DNA of 48,771 bases from an uncultured Colwellia sp. (GTDB lineage: Bacteria > Pseudomonadota > Gammaproteobacteria > Enterobacterales > Alteromonadaceae), in NCBI GenBank assembly GCA_913057925.1, contig CAJXPG010000009.1, forward strand, positions 1-48,771. The letters run 5' to 3'. Below are positions 7,862-16,199 of the stretch, piece after piece. Within the stretch, counting starts at the first letter, position 1; the number at the start of each line of letters is the position of its first letter. The position numbers and the translations under genes are program-made. Below the pieces are notes generated by a model that saw only the letters and a program-made list of their open reading frames with translations, was not told the DNA's origin and did not search any database.

Positions 7862-8836
7862 ATGAGCAACTTAGCTGAAAATCAACAAAATGATATTGTT
7901 TATGGTCGCGGCGTTATTTATGACGATATAACACAAACCATAGGTAATACACCGTTAGTAAAGTTAAGTCGTTTTGCTGAAGCGCTTGATGTGCAGGCAA
8001 ATATTTTGGCTAAAATTGAATTTTTCAATCCCGCAGGCTCGATTAAAGATAGACCGGCACTAGCAATGATTGAGGCGATGATTGCCGATGGTCGAATCAA
8101 AGCGGGTACAGAAATTATTGAAGCAACCTCGGGTAACAATGGCGTAGCATGTGCGTGGATTTGTGCCTTAAAGAAAATTCCGCTTACCATCGTTATTCCT
8201 GAGCATATGTCGATAGAGCGACGTAAACTGATTAAACACTACGGCGCAAAGTTAGTACTTACTCCTAAAGAGTTAGGCACTAAAGGGGCAATTGATAAAG
8301 CTAAAGCGATGATTGCACAAAGTGATAATGCGGTGATGCTTGATCAATTTGGCAACCAAGCTAATTCAGCTATGCATGCTAAAACTACCGCGCAAGAGAT
8401 TTGGACTGATACTCGCGGTGAAGTGGATGTACTTGTTGCTGGCGTTGGTACCGGTGGTACTTTATCTGGTATTGCGCAAACGCTGAAAGCTCTGAACCCA
8501 AAATTAAAAGTTGTTGCGGTAGAGCCTGCGTCTTGTCCGGTGTTATCACAAGGGAAGTCAGGCGTGCATAAAATTCAGGGCTTAAGCTCTGGTCATGTGC
8601 CGGGTATTTTACGTAGAGATCTGATTGATGAAATTATTACGGTTTCCAACGAAGATGCTGTTAGCTTTGCTCAAGATATCGCGTGTTTAGAAAGCTTGCC
8701 TGTTGGGATTTCTTCAGGTGCTGCATTAAATGCAGCGATGAAAGTAGGGCAACGTGCTGAGATGAAAGGTAAAAACATAGTAACTATTTTGGCGGATAAT
8801 GCTGAGCGTTATTTTAGTACTGAGTTATTCGATTAA
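7862..8836 (+). CDS. Cysteine synthase / O-acetylserine sulfhydrylase-like PLP enzyme
   Basis: Fold-type II PLP enzyme that most likely makes cysteine from O-acetylserine and sulfide. The PLP lysine lies in GSIKDRPA. The substrate loop is TSGNNGVACAW, where Asn replaces the Thr of the usual TSGNTG. The phosphate-binding loop is GVGTGGTLSG, and PVGISSGAAL near the C-terminus is typical of CysK/CysM. Length 324 residues is normal. A 20-residue N-terminal extension precedes the usual IGNTPLVKL start. The ATG has AAGGGG upstream. It is divergent from an Lrp/AsnC regulator. Variation in the substrate loop leaves room for a related activity (for example cystathionine beta-synthase-like), so I give no gene symbol. 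Confidence 0.88.
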   Translation: MSNLAENQQNDIVYGRGVIYDDITQTIGNTPLVKLSRFAEALDVQANILAKIEFFNPAGSIKDRPALAMIEAMIADGRIKAGTEIIEATSGNNGVACAWICALKKIPLTIVIPEHMSIERRKLIKHYGAKLVLTPKELGTKGAIDKAKAMIAQSDNAVMLDQFGNQANSAMHAKTTAQEIWTDTRGEVDVLVAGVGTGGTLSGIAQTLKALNPKLKVVAVEPASCPVLSQGKSGVHKIQGLSSGHVPGILRRDLIDEIITVSNEDAVSFAQDIACLESLPVGISSGAALNAAMKVGQRAEMKGKNIVTILADNAERYFSTELFD

Positions 8837-9181
8837 CTTGGTTATTTGGCATTAGTTTGGATTAATTTGCATAATTTTTTGTACTATTTTTCTTTGCTAT
8901 CACGTTTTGCTATCACGGTTCGGCTTAGCGGATTTATTCCAGAAATTATGGCAGTGCTTTGTTCATTCAGGTAGGGTAGCAATCAGTTAACGTTTACTGA
9001 GTTGTTAGAAATGAAAAGTGTTAAAAAGTGGTGGCAAACCGATTGCGCTTTTTGCCGTAAAGCGAGGTTGTTATTCATCTGGCTTATACTAATGTTAATT
9101 GTAGATTTCTTTTTCTTTCAATTGATATTTTAGTGCCGTTAACTACTGTTACTTAGAGTAGTCGATGCCAAGGAGGTTAAC
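8837..9181. other. Intergenic region between cysteine synthase and iscX
   Basis: I see no gene here. A 12-base direct repeat TTTGCTATCACG occurs twice around 8893-8917. A TATACT box at 9085-9090 may be the -10 of the iscX promoter, with no convincing -35. No strong terminator for the upstream gene is visible. Confidence 0.5.
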
Positions 9182-9388
9182 ATGGGTTCTGGTTTACGCT
9201 GGAGTGATTCGCTAGAAATAGCACTCGATTTAATTGAGCAACACGATGATGTCGATCCCTACAAAATACATTTTACTGATTTGCGTGAGTGGGTATTAGC
9301 GTTAGAGCGTTTTGATGATGATCCTGCCCATTGCGGTGAGCGAGTTTTGGAGGCAATTCAACTCGCTTGGATGGCTGAGGTAGATTAA
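9182..9388 (+). CDS. iscX: IscX, Fe-S assembly regulator/frataxin-like partner of IscS
   Basis: Small acidic protein (68 residues) that in E. coli binds IscS and tunes iron-sulfur cluster assembly. Recognisable by the start GLRWSDSLEIA, the FTDLREWVLALERFDDDP block and the acidic C-terminus ending in LAWMAEVD, all close to E. coli IscX. A very strong ribosome-binding site (AAGGAGG, 9172-9178) precedes the ATG. In many Gammaproteobacteria iscX closes the isc operon; here it is alone, between a cysteine synthase and malic enzyme, so it must have its own promoter. Confidence 0.93.
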   Translation: MGSGLRWSDSLEIALDLIEQHDDVDPYKIHFTDLREWVLALERFDDDPAHCGERVLEAIQLAWMAEVD

Positions 9389-9707
9389 TACCAGCCCCAC
9401 TAACCATATGAACACTTCGACTTGCTAAAATCACCCATTAGGTCGTTATTTATTTAATAATTAGAGCCACTAGTTATTAAAATAACTGTCTTGTACTTGG
9501 CTATTTTATCATGATGAAAAGTTGATTTTTCATCATGTGGCATTGAAATATCTTTTTTAAATCGATTAAACAACGATTCGTACAAATAACCAATCATTTT
9601 TAACAAAATCAGTCATTACCTAGCTTTGCAGCAAGGTTAATATCAACTATACTTTCTCGCATTCAATCTATATTCAATATTCATCAAACTTATAAGCAGT
9701 CAGTCTA
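9389..9707. other. Intergenic region upstream of malic enzyme
   Basis: No gene seen. The stretch is AT-rich and contains one strong inverted repeat (9510-9537, listed separately). No canonical promoter boxes or strong ribosome-binding site could be assigned for the malic enzyme start at 9708. Confidence 0.5.
9510..9537. promoter_or_regulatory. Perfect 11-bp inverted repeat upstream of maeA
   Basis: CATGATGAAAA and its exact reverse complement TTTTCATCATG flank a six-base loop (GTTGAT). There is no T-run on either side, so it is not an ordinary intrinsic terminator for iscX. It lies about 170 bases before maeA and could be an operator or an mRNA leader hairpin. Confidence 0.5.
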
Positions 9708-11396
9708 ATGCCCCAATCAAATCGTCCACTCTATATTCCATATGCCGGTCCTTCATTACTAGAAACGCCATTGTTAAACAAAGGTAGTGCTTTTACTAAA
9801 GAAGAGCGTAGTAGTTTTAACCTAGTTGGTTTATTACCACCACGATATGAAACGATTGACGAGCAAGTAGAGCGAGCTTATCGACAGTTCAGTTGCTTTA
9901 ACACCAATATTAACAAGCACATCTATTTGCGTGCTATTCACGATAATAATGAGACGCTATTTTTCAAGTTAGTCCAAGACAACCTTGCTGAAATGATGCC
10001 AATTATCTACACCCCAACAGTGGGTGATGCTTGTGAGCAGTTCTCTGATATTTATCGTAGTTCGCGCGGTTTATTCATTTCATATGAAGATAGATTCAAC
10101 ATTGATGATATGTTGCGTAATGCCACTAAGCATAAAGTTAAGGTTATTGTTGTGACCGATGGTGAGCGAATTTTAGGCCTTGGCGACCAAGGTATTGGTG
10201 GTATGGGTATTCCAATTGGTAAGCTTTCACTTTATACCTCTTGTGGCGGAATTAGCCCTGCACATACGTTACCAGTAATGCTTGATGTTGGTACTAACAA
10301 CCAAAAATTATTAGACGATCCTATGTACATGGGCGCGCGTCATAAGCGTATTGACCAAGACTCGTATGATGAGTTTGTCGAGCTATTTATCAGCGCGGTT
10401 AAACGTCGCTGGCCACACGTTATGTTGCAATTTGAAGATTTTGCACAACCTAACGCTATGCCTTTATTGCAAAAATACCGTGATAGAATTTGTTGTTTCA
10501 ATGATGACATTCAAGGTACTGCGTCAGTGACCGTTGGTACACTGTTAGCTGCATGTCGCAGCAAAGGTGCTAAATTATCTGAGCAGCGCGTGGCCTTTGT
10601 TGGCGCAGGCTCTGCGGGTTGTGGTATTGCTGAGCAAATTATTAGCCAAATGGTGAGTGAAGGTATTTCAGCAGAGCAAGCGCGTAGCCAAGTATTTATG
10701 GTTGATCGCTTTGGTTTGTTAACTGATGGCATGGCTAACTTGCGTGATTTTCAGGAAAAACTAGTACAAACAACAGACGCTGTTGCTGATTGGGATATTA
10801 GTGGTGATTTTGCTTCATTACTCGAAGTGATGCACGGCGCTAAACCTGATATTCTTATTGGTGTTTCTGGTCAAGCTGGCTTATTTACTGAGCAAGTTAT
10901 AACGGCGATGAAGTCGCATTGTGATATGCCAATTATCTTCCCGTTAAGTAATCCTTCTCGTCAAGTGGAAGCCACGCCAAATCAGGTGATTAACTGGACG
11001 CAAGGCGAAGTGATTATTGCTACCGGTAGTCCATTTGAGCCTGTTGAGTACCAAGGGAAAACCTTTCCAATAGCTCAGTGTAATAACAGCTACATATTCC
11101 CAGGCATTGGATTAGGCGTTATTGCAGCAAAAATTAGTCGCATAACTGATGATATGCTTCAAGTAGCCAGTGAGACTTTAGCGGCGGCTTCGCCGTTAGC
11201 AAATGAGGAGTCAGATGAGTTATTACCTCCGTTAACAGCAATCTCTCAACTAAGCCGTGATATTGCCTTTGCAATTGCAAAAGTGGCTTTTAAGCAAAAC
11301 TTAGCGCTATCGATGAGTGATGAAGAGTTATTAGCTAAAATTGATAATACATTCTGGAACCCTGCGTACCGTCAATATCGTCGTACTAGTATTTAA
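9708..11396 (+). CDS. maeA: NAD-dependent malic enzyme
   Basis: Oxidative decarboxylation of malate to pyruvate with NAD+, linking the TCA cycle to pyruvate. Length of 562 residues matches the long SfcA/MaeA type. Motifs visible: [15 protein letters not shown] near residue 100, the [17 protein letters not shown] signature, [19 protein letters not shown] (metal and substrate region) and the dinucleotide-binding loop [17 protein letters not shown]. The C-terminal part has [14 protein letters not shown]. Transcribed alone, with a strong terminator 25 bases after its stop. There is no clear Shine-Dalgarno sequence before the ATG, but homologues begin similarly ([18 protein letters not shown]). 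Confidence 0.96.
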   Translation: MPQSNRPLYIPYAGPSLLETPLLNKGSAFTKEERSSFNLVGLLPPRYETIDEQVERAYRQFSCFNTNINKHIYLRAIHDNNETLFFKLVQDNLAEMMPIIYTPTVGDACEQFSDIYRSSRGLFISYEDRFNIDDMLRNATKHKVKVIVVTDGERILGLGDQGIGGMGIPIGKLSLYTSCGGISPAHTLPVMLDVGTNNQKLLDDPMYMGARHKRIDQDSYDEFVELFISAVKRRWPHVMLQFEDFAQPNAMPLLQKYRDRICCFNDDIQGTASVTVGTLLAACRSKGAKLSEQRVAFVGAGSAGCGIAEQIISQMVSEGISAEQARSQVFMVDRFGLLTDGMANLRDFQEKLVQTTDAVADWDISGDFASLLEVMHGAKPDILIGVSGQAGLFTEQVITAMKSHCDMPIIFPLSNPSRQVEATPNQVINWTQGEVIIATGSPFEPVEYQGKTFPIAQCNNSYIFPGIGLGVIAAKISRITDDMLQVASETLAAASPLANEESDELLPPLTAISQLSRDIAFAIAKVAFKQNLALSMSDEELLAKIDNTFWNPAYRQYRRTSI

Positions 11397-11421
11397 TTTT
11401 TCTGCTCGTTTATGATACAAA

Positions 11422-11450
11422 AAAGCCACCGATTCGGTGGCTTTGTTTTT
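11422..11450. terminator. Rho-independent terminator between maeA and the M9 peptidase gene
   Basis: Stem AAAGCCACCG / CGGTGGCTTT with loop ATT, followed by GTTTTTT and preceded by an A-run. It serves maeA and, read from the other strand, the convergent peptidase gene ending at 11468. Confidence 0.9.
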
Positions 11451-11467
11451 TGTGCTTATCCGTTCAA

Positions 11468-13717
11468 TTACAGATCTAAGATAAAGGTATTACTGGTTTC
11501 ATTCAGGTCAAGTACGCCAAGACAGTTACCACTGCTTTGCTCAACAACCATCATTCTATCAGTAGCTACCCAGTTATCAGCTTCAAATAACGGGTTAGTT
11601 GCATCAAGTGTTGCATAGACAGTTGATGCAGCGGCACCTGTTTCATGGCTTATCCATTGAAGGTCTACCTTGGTTTCTGAGGTATTAACCACTTTAAACT
11701 CAGGTGCATAGGTAGAGGTTTCACGAGCATAAGGTACAGCAAGATCACATGAGCCCATTTCTGCGGTAGCTACTTCAGGCAGTTGTATTTCATTGACAGC
11801 ATCTTTAACAAGCTCTTCATCTATTTCAAAGTTGTTATTTTCATCATTGAGTAAGGCAATACCAAGACAATTATCTGCAGTATCGGTAAGGACTACGCGA
11901 TCGCCAACTTTCCAGTAAGTAGACTGCCAAGTATCACCTTGGGCGATGGTTTCATATGCGCCATCCCAAGAAGCACCGCTTGGTCGTAACCAATTAATAC
12001 CCACTGGCGTATCTGTGGTATTGGTAATGGCTACACCAACCGCTGAAGTATCAGTTGAATAATGTGGTTCAGCTAAGGTACAGCTACCTATTGTGCCCTT
12101 ACTTGGCCAGTGCGGTAAGTACGGCTCTTTGATTTCAACAAGTGCTATTTCTTCTGGTACATCAACACTACAATCAACGCCCGTACACGAAGTTAAATAC
12201 GCACCAACAATGTCGCTATAATGTCTATAAGCGCCAACGGTGACAAAGTAAGTTCCCGCAGTAGGGTTAGCTATAGTACAGCTTTCATTATTCCCTTCGT
12301 TTTCAGCGCTACAAGTAAATGTATCGTCTAAAGAAGGGTGTATTGCCGAACCATAATTTACCCACAAGTCAACATCATTCGAGCCTTGCTGTGTGGCGAA
12401 AGTTACTGAATCAGTGCCTTCAGGAACTTCTACTGAATATAACCAACCGCCATGACCGTTAATGGCTTGATACTGGCCTAACTCCAATGATTGAACACCA
12501 GCAGTATATTGCTCAGTTAAGCTAGTACCGCTATACCATGCTTGAAAGTCAGCTTGGTAGGTTTGTGCGATTTCTGGCAAACTTGCTTGCAGTGCATCCC
12601 ACTCACCAGCACGCATTTGAACTAACATACTGTTGATAACTTCAGGTTGCTCTTCAATTAAAAAGGCTACCGCTAATTGTCCCCAGTCATATACATTGGC
12701 ATCTTGGTCAAAAATTTCAGCTAGGGTAAATTGCTCATCTGAGTTAGCAATTTCAATACGACGGTACGGACTGTTATAAAAAGTACTAGCATATTCTGCC
12801 AGGCCTTCAGACCACCAACCATTCTCAGGAATATAGTTGCCTTCTTTATTAAAGCGGCCATCTAACGCGTGCATGTATTCATGTTGTAATGAACGAATAA
12901 CCGGGAAGCCGCCTGTCCACTCAAGACTGTTGAAAGTGAGTATGTCTGATCTGTGACTCCACTTACTTGCTTCACTTTCAAGGTAAATGCCTGAGTCATT
13001 ATCGACATTAAATAAATGCTCTCCCCAAGCAACATGATTGGATAGACTTGAGAAAATATGGATATTGGTAATTTCGTTTAAATCACCTTCTACCGGTAGG
13101 CCAAATTCTGGAGCAATGGTGTTATCTAATACCGCATCAAATTGTGTTTTAGCTTGCGCTAAGTCTGCACAAGCTTGGGTGAGTTCATCTTCACTCATCT
13201 CTTGTGCACGGATACGAACTGGCACATCACTACACAGTTTATTGCCTTTAAATATTTCAGTACTGGCATAAAGTGAAGCATCAGTTACCGCGCTTCCTTC
13301 AAAAGTATCAATTAAAATATGGTAACGACCCGCTAACGGTTTATCGATGATACATGTTTCGTTGTTATGTTCAGACTTGAATGAAAAACAATCAAAACTA
13401 CCATTTTCACCAGCAGATGCTTCGCCCTCATATTTTACATACAGATCGGGATCACCAAGTGATTCCCCAGCATCGCCACTAAATAAATTGATGACGAGTG
13501 TTTCAGCATCTTCTGGTAAGTCGACAACGTACTTAACTGGCGAAGAGGTTGAAATATTAGGCATTATTTCTTCTAAAGTAATGGCGGTAGGTTCAACGAT
13601 TGGCACTTCAGGGATCGTTACCACAGGATCTTCAACAACTACTTTATCATCACTGCCTCCACAACCAGAAAGGGCAAGTACAATCGCCGTACTTAGTGTT
13701 AGTTTTTTAAATGACAT
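11468..13717 (-). CDS. Secreted M9-type (collagenase-like) metallopeptidase lipoprotein with VHL-beta-like repeats
   Basis: Predicted extracellular gluzincin degrading collagen or similar marine protein. Signal peptide with lipobox LSGC (Cys19). Order: PPC domain about 45-150; M9-like catalytic region with HEYMH (279-283) and WWSEGLAEYAS carrying the third zinc ligand region (Glu304/Glu308); second PPC domain about 410-520; then two similar C-terminal modules (about 543-626 and 650-745). Each module has an N-terminal Ser-Cys pair, a central N-T-S/T-D/E...W strand pattern and a closing NCLG. These resemble the von Hippel-Lindau beta domain. The catalytic motif plus HALDGRFN is typical of Vibrio-type collagenases. 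Paired Cys in each module suggest disulfides. Start supported by the signal peptide. Upstream lies a motif shared with the M43 protease gene. Confidence 0.85.
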   Translation of the reverse strand: MSFKKLTLSTAIVLALSGCGGSDDKVVVEDPVVTIPEVPIVEPTAITLEEIMPNISTSSPVKYVVDLPEDAETLVINLFSGDAGESLGDPDLYVKYEGEASAGENGSFDCFSFKSEHNNETCIIDKPLAGRYHILIDTFEGSAVTDASLYASTEIFKGNKLCSDVPVRIRAQEMSEDELTQACADLAQAKTQFDAVLDNTIAPEFGLPVEGDLNEITNIHIFSSLSNHVAWGEHLFNVDNDSGIYLESEASKWSHRSDILTFNSLEWTGGFPVIRSLQHEYMHALDGRFNKEGNYIPENGWWSEGLAEYASTFYNSPYRRIEIANSDEQFTLAEIFDQDANVYDWGQLAVAFLIEEQPEVINSMLVQMRAGEWDALQASLPEIAQTYQADFQAWYSGTSLTEQYTAGVQSLELGQYQAINGHGGWLYSVEVPEGTDSVTFATQQGSNDVDLWVNYGSAIHPSLDDTFTCSAENEGNNESCTIANPTAGTYFVTVGAYRHYSDIVGAYLTSCTGVDCSVDVPEEIALVEIKEPYLPHWPSKGTIGSCTLAEPHYSTDTSAVGVAITNTTDTPVGINWLRPSGASWDGAYETIAQGDTWQSTYWKVGDRVVLTDTADNCLGIALLNDENNNFEIDEELVKDAVNEIQLPEVATAEMGSCDLAVPYARETSTYAPEFKVVNTSETKVDLQWISHETGAAASTVYATLDATNPLFEADNWVATDRMMVVEQSSGNCLGVLDLNETSNTFILDL

Positions 13718-13828
13718 AGATTTACTCCAGATTATTTACACAGCCCTAGTCGCCAGTCTATTTAGTCATACTAAATAAAGTTCACGAATTAGCTTGGTGT
13801 AGGTTTATTATTATACTATTAATGTATA

Positions 13829-13841
13829 CTGGATATTGTAT
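13829..13841. promoter_or_regulatory. 13-mer shared with the M43 protease upstream region
   Basis: CTGGATATTGTAT lies 112 bases upstream of the M9 peptidase start. The same 13 bases occur, on the other strand, as half of a perfect palindrome upstream of the M43 protease (48414-48438). Both genes encode secreted metalloproteases, so a common regulator site is plausible. Confidence 0.45.
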
Positions 13842-14155
13842 GCAATGCAACTAGTATATAAAACTACTAGCTTGCTTGATAAAGTGTTTTGTCTTGTTAG
13901 AGTCGATTCTATAAGAGGATGAGTGCTTTTGATTGGATGATTTTTTGTGATGTATGAAAGTAAAAAGTTAGCTTTAATCTAGTTAGAGAATAGCTTTTTA
14001 CTGCAAGATTAAGGGGAAATGAGTTAAGTGCTCCTTGGCATTAATTTATGAATCGAGAGATCGACTAAATATAGTTAAACATTAAGCTGTCATATAACAG
14101 CAGTACAATAAAACCCTTAGGATGAATATGATTAGTTTTTTCTAAGGCTTTCGTC

Positions 14156-14161
14156 TATAAT
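14156..14161 (+). promoter_or_regulatory. Probable -10 box of the ndk promoter
   Basis: A perfect TATAAT is followed by a GC-rich discriminator (GCGCAC), 86 bases before the ndk start. The -35 region at the right distance (14133-14138) is poor, so assignment rests on the -10 box. Confidence 0.5.
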
Positions 14162-14247
14162 GCGCACAAATTTTTTGCCGTTTAATGAATGGCTAAATAA
14201 ATATTTAAATTTTTAACTTAACTTACATTAAATTATAAGGGCTTATC

Positions 14248-14679
14248 ATGGCTATCGAACGTACTTTTTCTATCGTAAAACCAGATGCAGTTGCTAAAAA
14301 CTTTATCGGTCAAATCTACAACCGTTTTGAAACTGCTGGTTTAAAAATCGTTGCTTCTAAAATGATTCACTTAAGCCAAGAAAAAGCTGAAGGTTTCTAT
14401 GCAGAACACAGCGAACGTCCTTTCTTCGGCGCTTTAGTTGAATTCATGACTTCAGGTCCAGTAATGGTTCAAGTATTAGAAGGCGAAAACGCTGTTCTTA
14501 AAAACCGTGAAATCATGGGTGCTACTAACCCAGCTGAAGCATTAGCAGGTACTATCCGTGCTGATCTTGCTGATTCAATTGACGAGAATGCTGCTCACGG
14601 TTCTGACGCTTTAGAATCTGCTGCACGTGAAATTGCTTACTTCTTCTCAGACGAAGAGATTTGCCCACGTACTCGTTAA
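14248..14679 (+). CDS. ndk: Nucleoside diphosphate kinase
   Basis: Transfers the gamma phosphate of ATP to other nucleoside diphosphates through a phosphohistidine, keeping NTP and dNTP pools balanced in the cytoplasm. All 143 residues align with the family: start [14 protein letters not shown], the [11 protein letters not shown] block, [18 protein letters not shown], and the active-site His in [13 protein letters not shown]. The C-terminus ICPRTR is normal. A Shine-Dalgarno-like TAAGGG precedes the ATG. It lies upstream of rlmN as in E. coli and relatives, but a strong terminator separates them. Directly after its stop codon is one of three long hairpin elements described in this window. Codon choice is that of a highly expressed gene. 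Confidence 0.98.
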   Translation: MAIERTFSIVKPDAVAKNFIGQIYNRFETAGLKIVASKMIHLSQEKAEGFYAEHSERPFFGALVEFMTSGPVMVQVLEGENAVLKNREIMGATNPAEALAGTIRADLADSIDENAAHGSDALESAAREIAYFFSDEEICPRTR

Positions 14680-14796
14680 TTTCATTTTGATCGCGCTAAT
14701 CACCTTATTATCGGCGTTGCAAGTGCTCACGTAGTAAACTACGCTCCGCGCTAGCGCCTTGCTAATTAAGTGATTATCTGCGCTTAAAAAGAAATT
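14678..14796 (+). repeat. Long 3'-UTR hairpin element, copy 1 (after ndk)
   Basis: Begins at the ndk stop codon. Outer arms pair in segments: AATTTC with GAAATT, GCGC with GCGC, and TAATCAC with GTGATTA. The centre carries the conserved core GTGCTCA - CGTAG - TAAA - CTACG - CTCCGCGC, a 5-bp stem with a four-base loop, followed by CCTTG. Copies 2 and 3 keep the core flanks but have different stem bases that still pair. It is not a T-tailed terminator itself; a separate terminator follows at 14803. Confidence 0.75.
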
Positions 14797-14802
14797 AATT
14801 TG

Positions 14803-14840
14803 AAAGGATTTTACTGGTTTTCAGTAAAATCCTTTTGTTA
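14803..14840 (+). terminator. Rho-independent terminator after ndk
   Basis: A perfect 14-bp stem (14803-14816 with 14822-14835, AAAGGATTTTACTG / CAGTAAAATCCTTT) with loop GTTTT, ending in a short T-run TTTTGTTATTTTT. It ends ndk transcription before the separate rlmN promoter. Confidence 0.9.
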
Positions 14841-14882
14841 TTTTTAACGGATGGTAAATCTGTTAAAGAAACATTAGTTAAA

Positions 14883-14911
14883 TTGCGATTGTTGCTTGAA
14901 AAGTGTACAAT
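14883..14911 (+). promoter_or_regulatory. Sigma-70-type promoter for rlmN and the downstream cluster
   Basis: TTGCGA (14883-14888), a 17-base spacer and TACAAT (14906-14911), followed by a GC-rich stretch TCGCGCC. It lies 65 bases upstream of the rlmN start and after the ndk terminator, so it is the likely start of the rlmN-pilW-rodZ transcript. Confidence 0.6.
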
Positions 14912-14975
14912 TCGCGCCTTGTTTTTTTAGACTGCTTTTCGGGTAGTTTAATTTTTGTTATTGAGAGTTTGTTGT

Positions 14976-16136
14976 ATGAATGACGTGACCAGTAAAGTAA
15001 ATCTACTAAATTTTGATCATAAAAGTATGCGTGAATACTTTGAATCTATTGGTGAAAAACCGTTTAGAGCGGATCAAATGATGAAGTGGATTTATCACTT
15101 TGGTTATAGTGATTTTGAACAAATGACAAACCTTAACAAGAAGTTACGTGAAAAACTTCAGCGCAATTGTGAAATTACTGCACCTGAAATCTCTGAAAAG
15201 CAAGTGTCAGAAGATGGCACGATTAAATATGCACTAAAGCTTGAAGGTGGCCAAGAAGTTGAAACTGTTTGGATACCTGAAAATGACAGAGCGACTTTGT
15301 GTGTATCTTCACAAGTTGGTTGTGCACTAGAATGTACTTTCTGTGCTACGGCACAACAAGGCTTCAATCGCAATTTATCTATGGCTGAAATTATTGGCCA
15401 AGTATGGCGTGTTGCCAATGATATTGGTGCTACGCGTATTGCAGGAACCCGCCCAATTACCAATATCGTAATGATGGGCATGGGCGAGCCGCTATTAAAT
15501 ATGAAAAACCTCATACCAGCACTTGATACTATGTTGAACGATTTAGGTTATGGCTTGTCCAAACGTCGAGTTACGGTAAGTACCTCTGGTGTTGTGCCAG
15601 CATTAGATATGCTGAAAGAAAAAATAGATTGTGCGTTAGCAATCTCTATACATGCGCCAAATAATAAGTTGCGTGATGAGCTAGTGCCTATTAATAAAAA
15701 ATATCCATTAGAAGACTTTCTTGCAGCAGCAGGACGTTATATCGACGGCTCTAAAGCGAATAAACAAGCTACCATTGAATATGTCATGCTTGATCACGTT
15801 AACGATAGCACTGACCAAGCACATGAATTAGCACATGCGTTAAAAGACTTACCAAGTAAAATTAACTTGATCCCTTTTAACCCATATCCAGGCTCACCGT
15901 ACAAACGTTCAAGTAACTCACGTATTGATCGTTTCGATAAAGTATTACAAAGCTATGGCTTAACAGTTATCACAAGGCGTACTCGTGGTGACGATATTGA
16001 TGCGGCTTGCGGGCAATTAGCCGGTGATGTTCTTGATAGAACTAAACGTACTGGCTTTAATGCGGCACGAAATGCCGAAATAAGTTCATTGAAAGATCAG
16101 GCTAAAACTGAGACTATCTCTATAAAATCAGTGTAA
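14976..16136 (+). CDS. rlmN: Dual-specificity 23S rRNA/tRNA C2-adenosine methyltransferase RlmN
   Basis: Radical-SAM enzyme that methylates C2 of A2503 in 23S rRNA and A37 in some tRNAs. The 4Fe-4S cluster motif CALECTFC gives Cys116, Cys120 and Cys123. The methyl-carrier Cys lies in AACGQLAG near the C-terminus and the other active Cys region is present upstream. [19 protein letters not shown] is the typical SAM-binding block. I chose the ATG at 14976 ([11 protein letters not shown]) instead of an in-frame TTG upstream; GAGAG sits a few bases before it. Length of 386 residues is normal. First gene of the conserved rlmN-pilW-rodZ-ispG-hisS-yfgM-bamB-der cluster. Confidence 0.97.
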   Translation: MNDVTSKVNLLNFDHKSMREYFESIGEKPFRADQMMKWIYHFGYSDFEQMTNLNKKLREKLQRNCEITAPEISEKQVSEDGTIKYALKLEGGQEVETVWIPENDRATLCVSSQVGCALECTFCATAQQGFNRNLSMAEIIGQVWRVANDIGATRIAGTRPITNIVMMGMGEPLLNMKNLIPALDTMLNDLGYGLSKRRVTVSTSGVVPALDMLKEKIDCALAISIHAPNNKLRDELVPINKKYPLEDFLAAAGRYIDGSKANKQATIEYVMLDHVNDSTDQAHELAHALKDLPSKINLIPFNPYPGSPYKRSSNSRIDRFDKVLQSYGLTVITRRTRGDDIDAACGQLAGDVLDRTKRTGFNAARNAEISSLKDQAKTETISIKSV

Positions 16137-16199
16137 TCAATAATGTACTGTTTTTTAGTGCTAAAATAACAATAAGAGGCGGTTAACGCATTGCATATC

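Larger units (their letters stand above)
13718..14247. other. Divergent intergenic region between M9 peptidase and ndk
   Basis: No coding sequence seen in 530 bases. The left part should hold the peptidase promoter (minus strand), including the shared 13-mer at 13829-13841. The right part carries the ndk promoter (-10 at 14156-14161). The middle is AT-rich with no recognisable feature. Confidence 0.55.
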
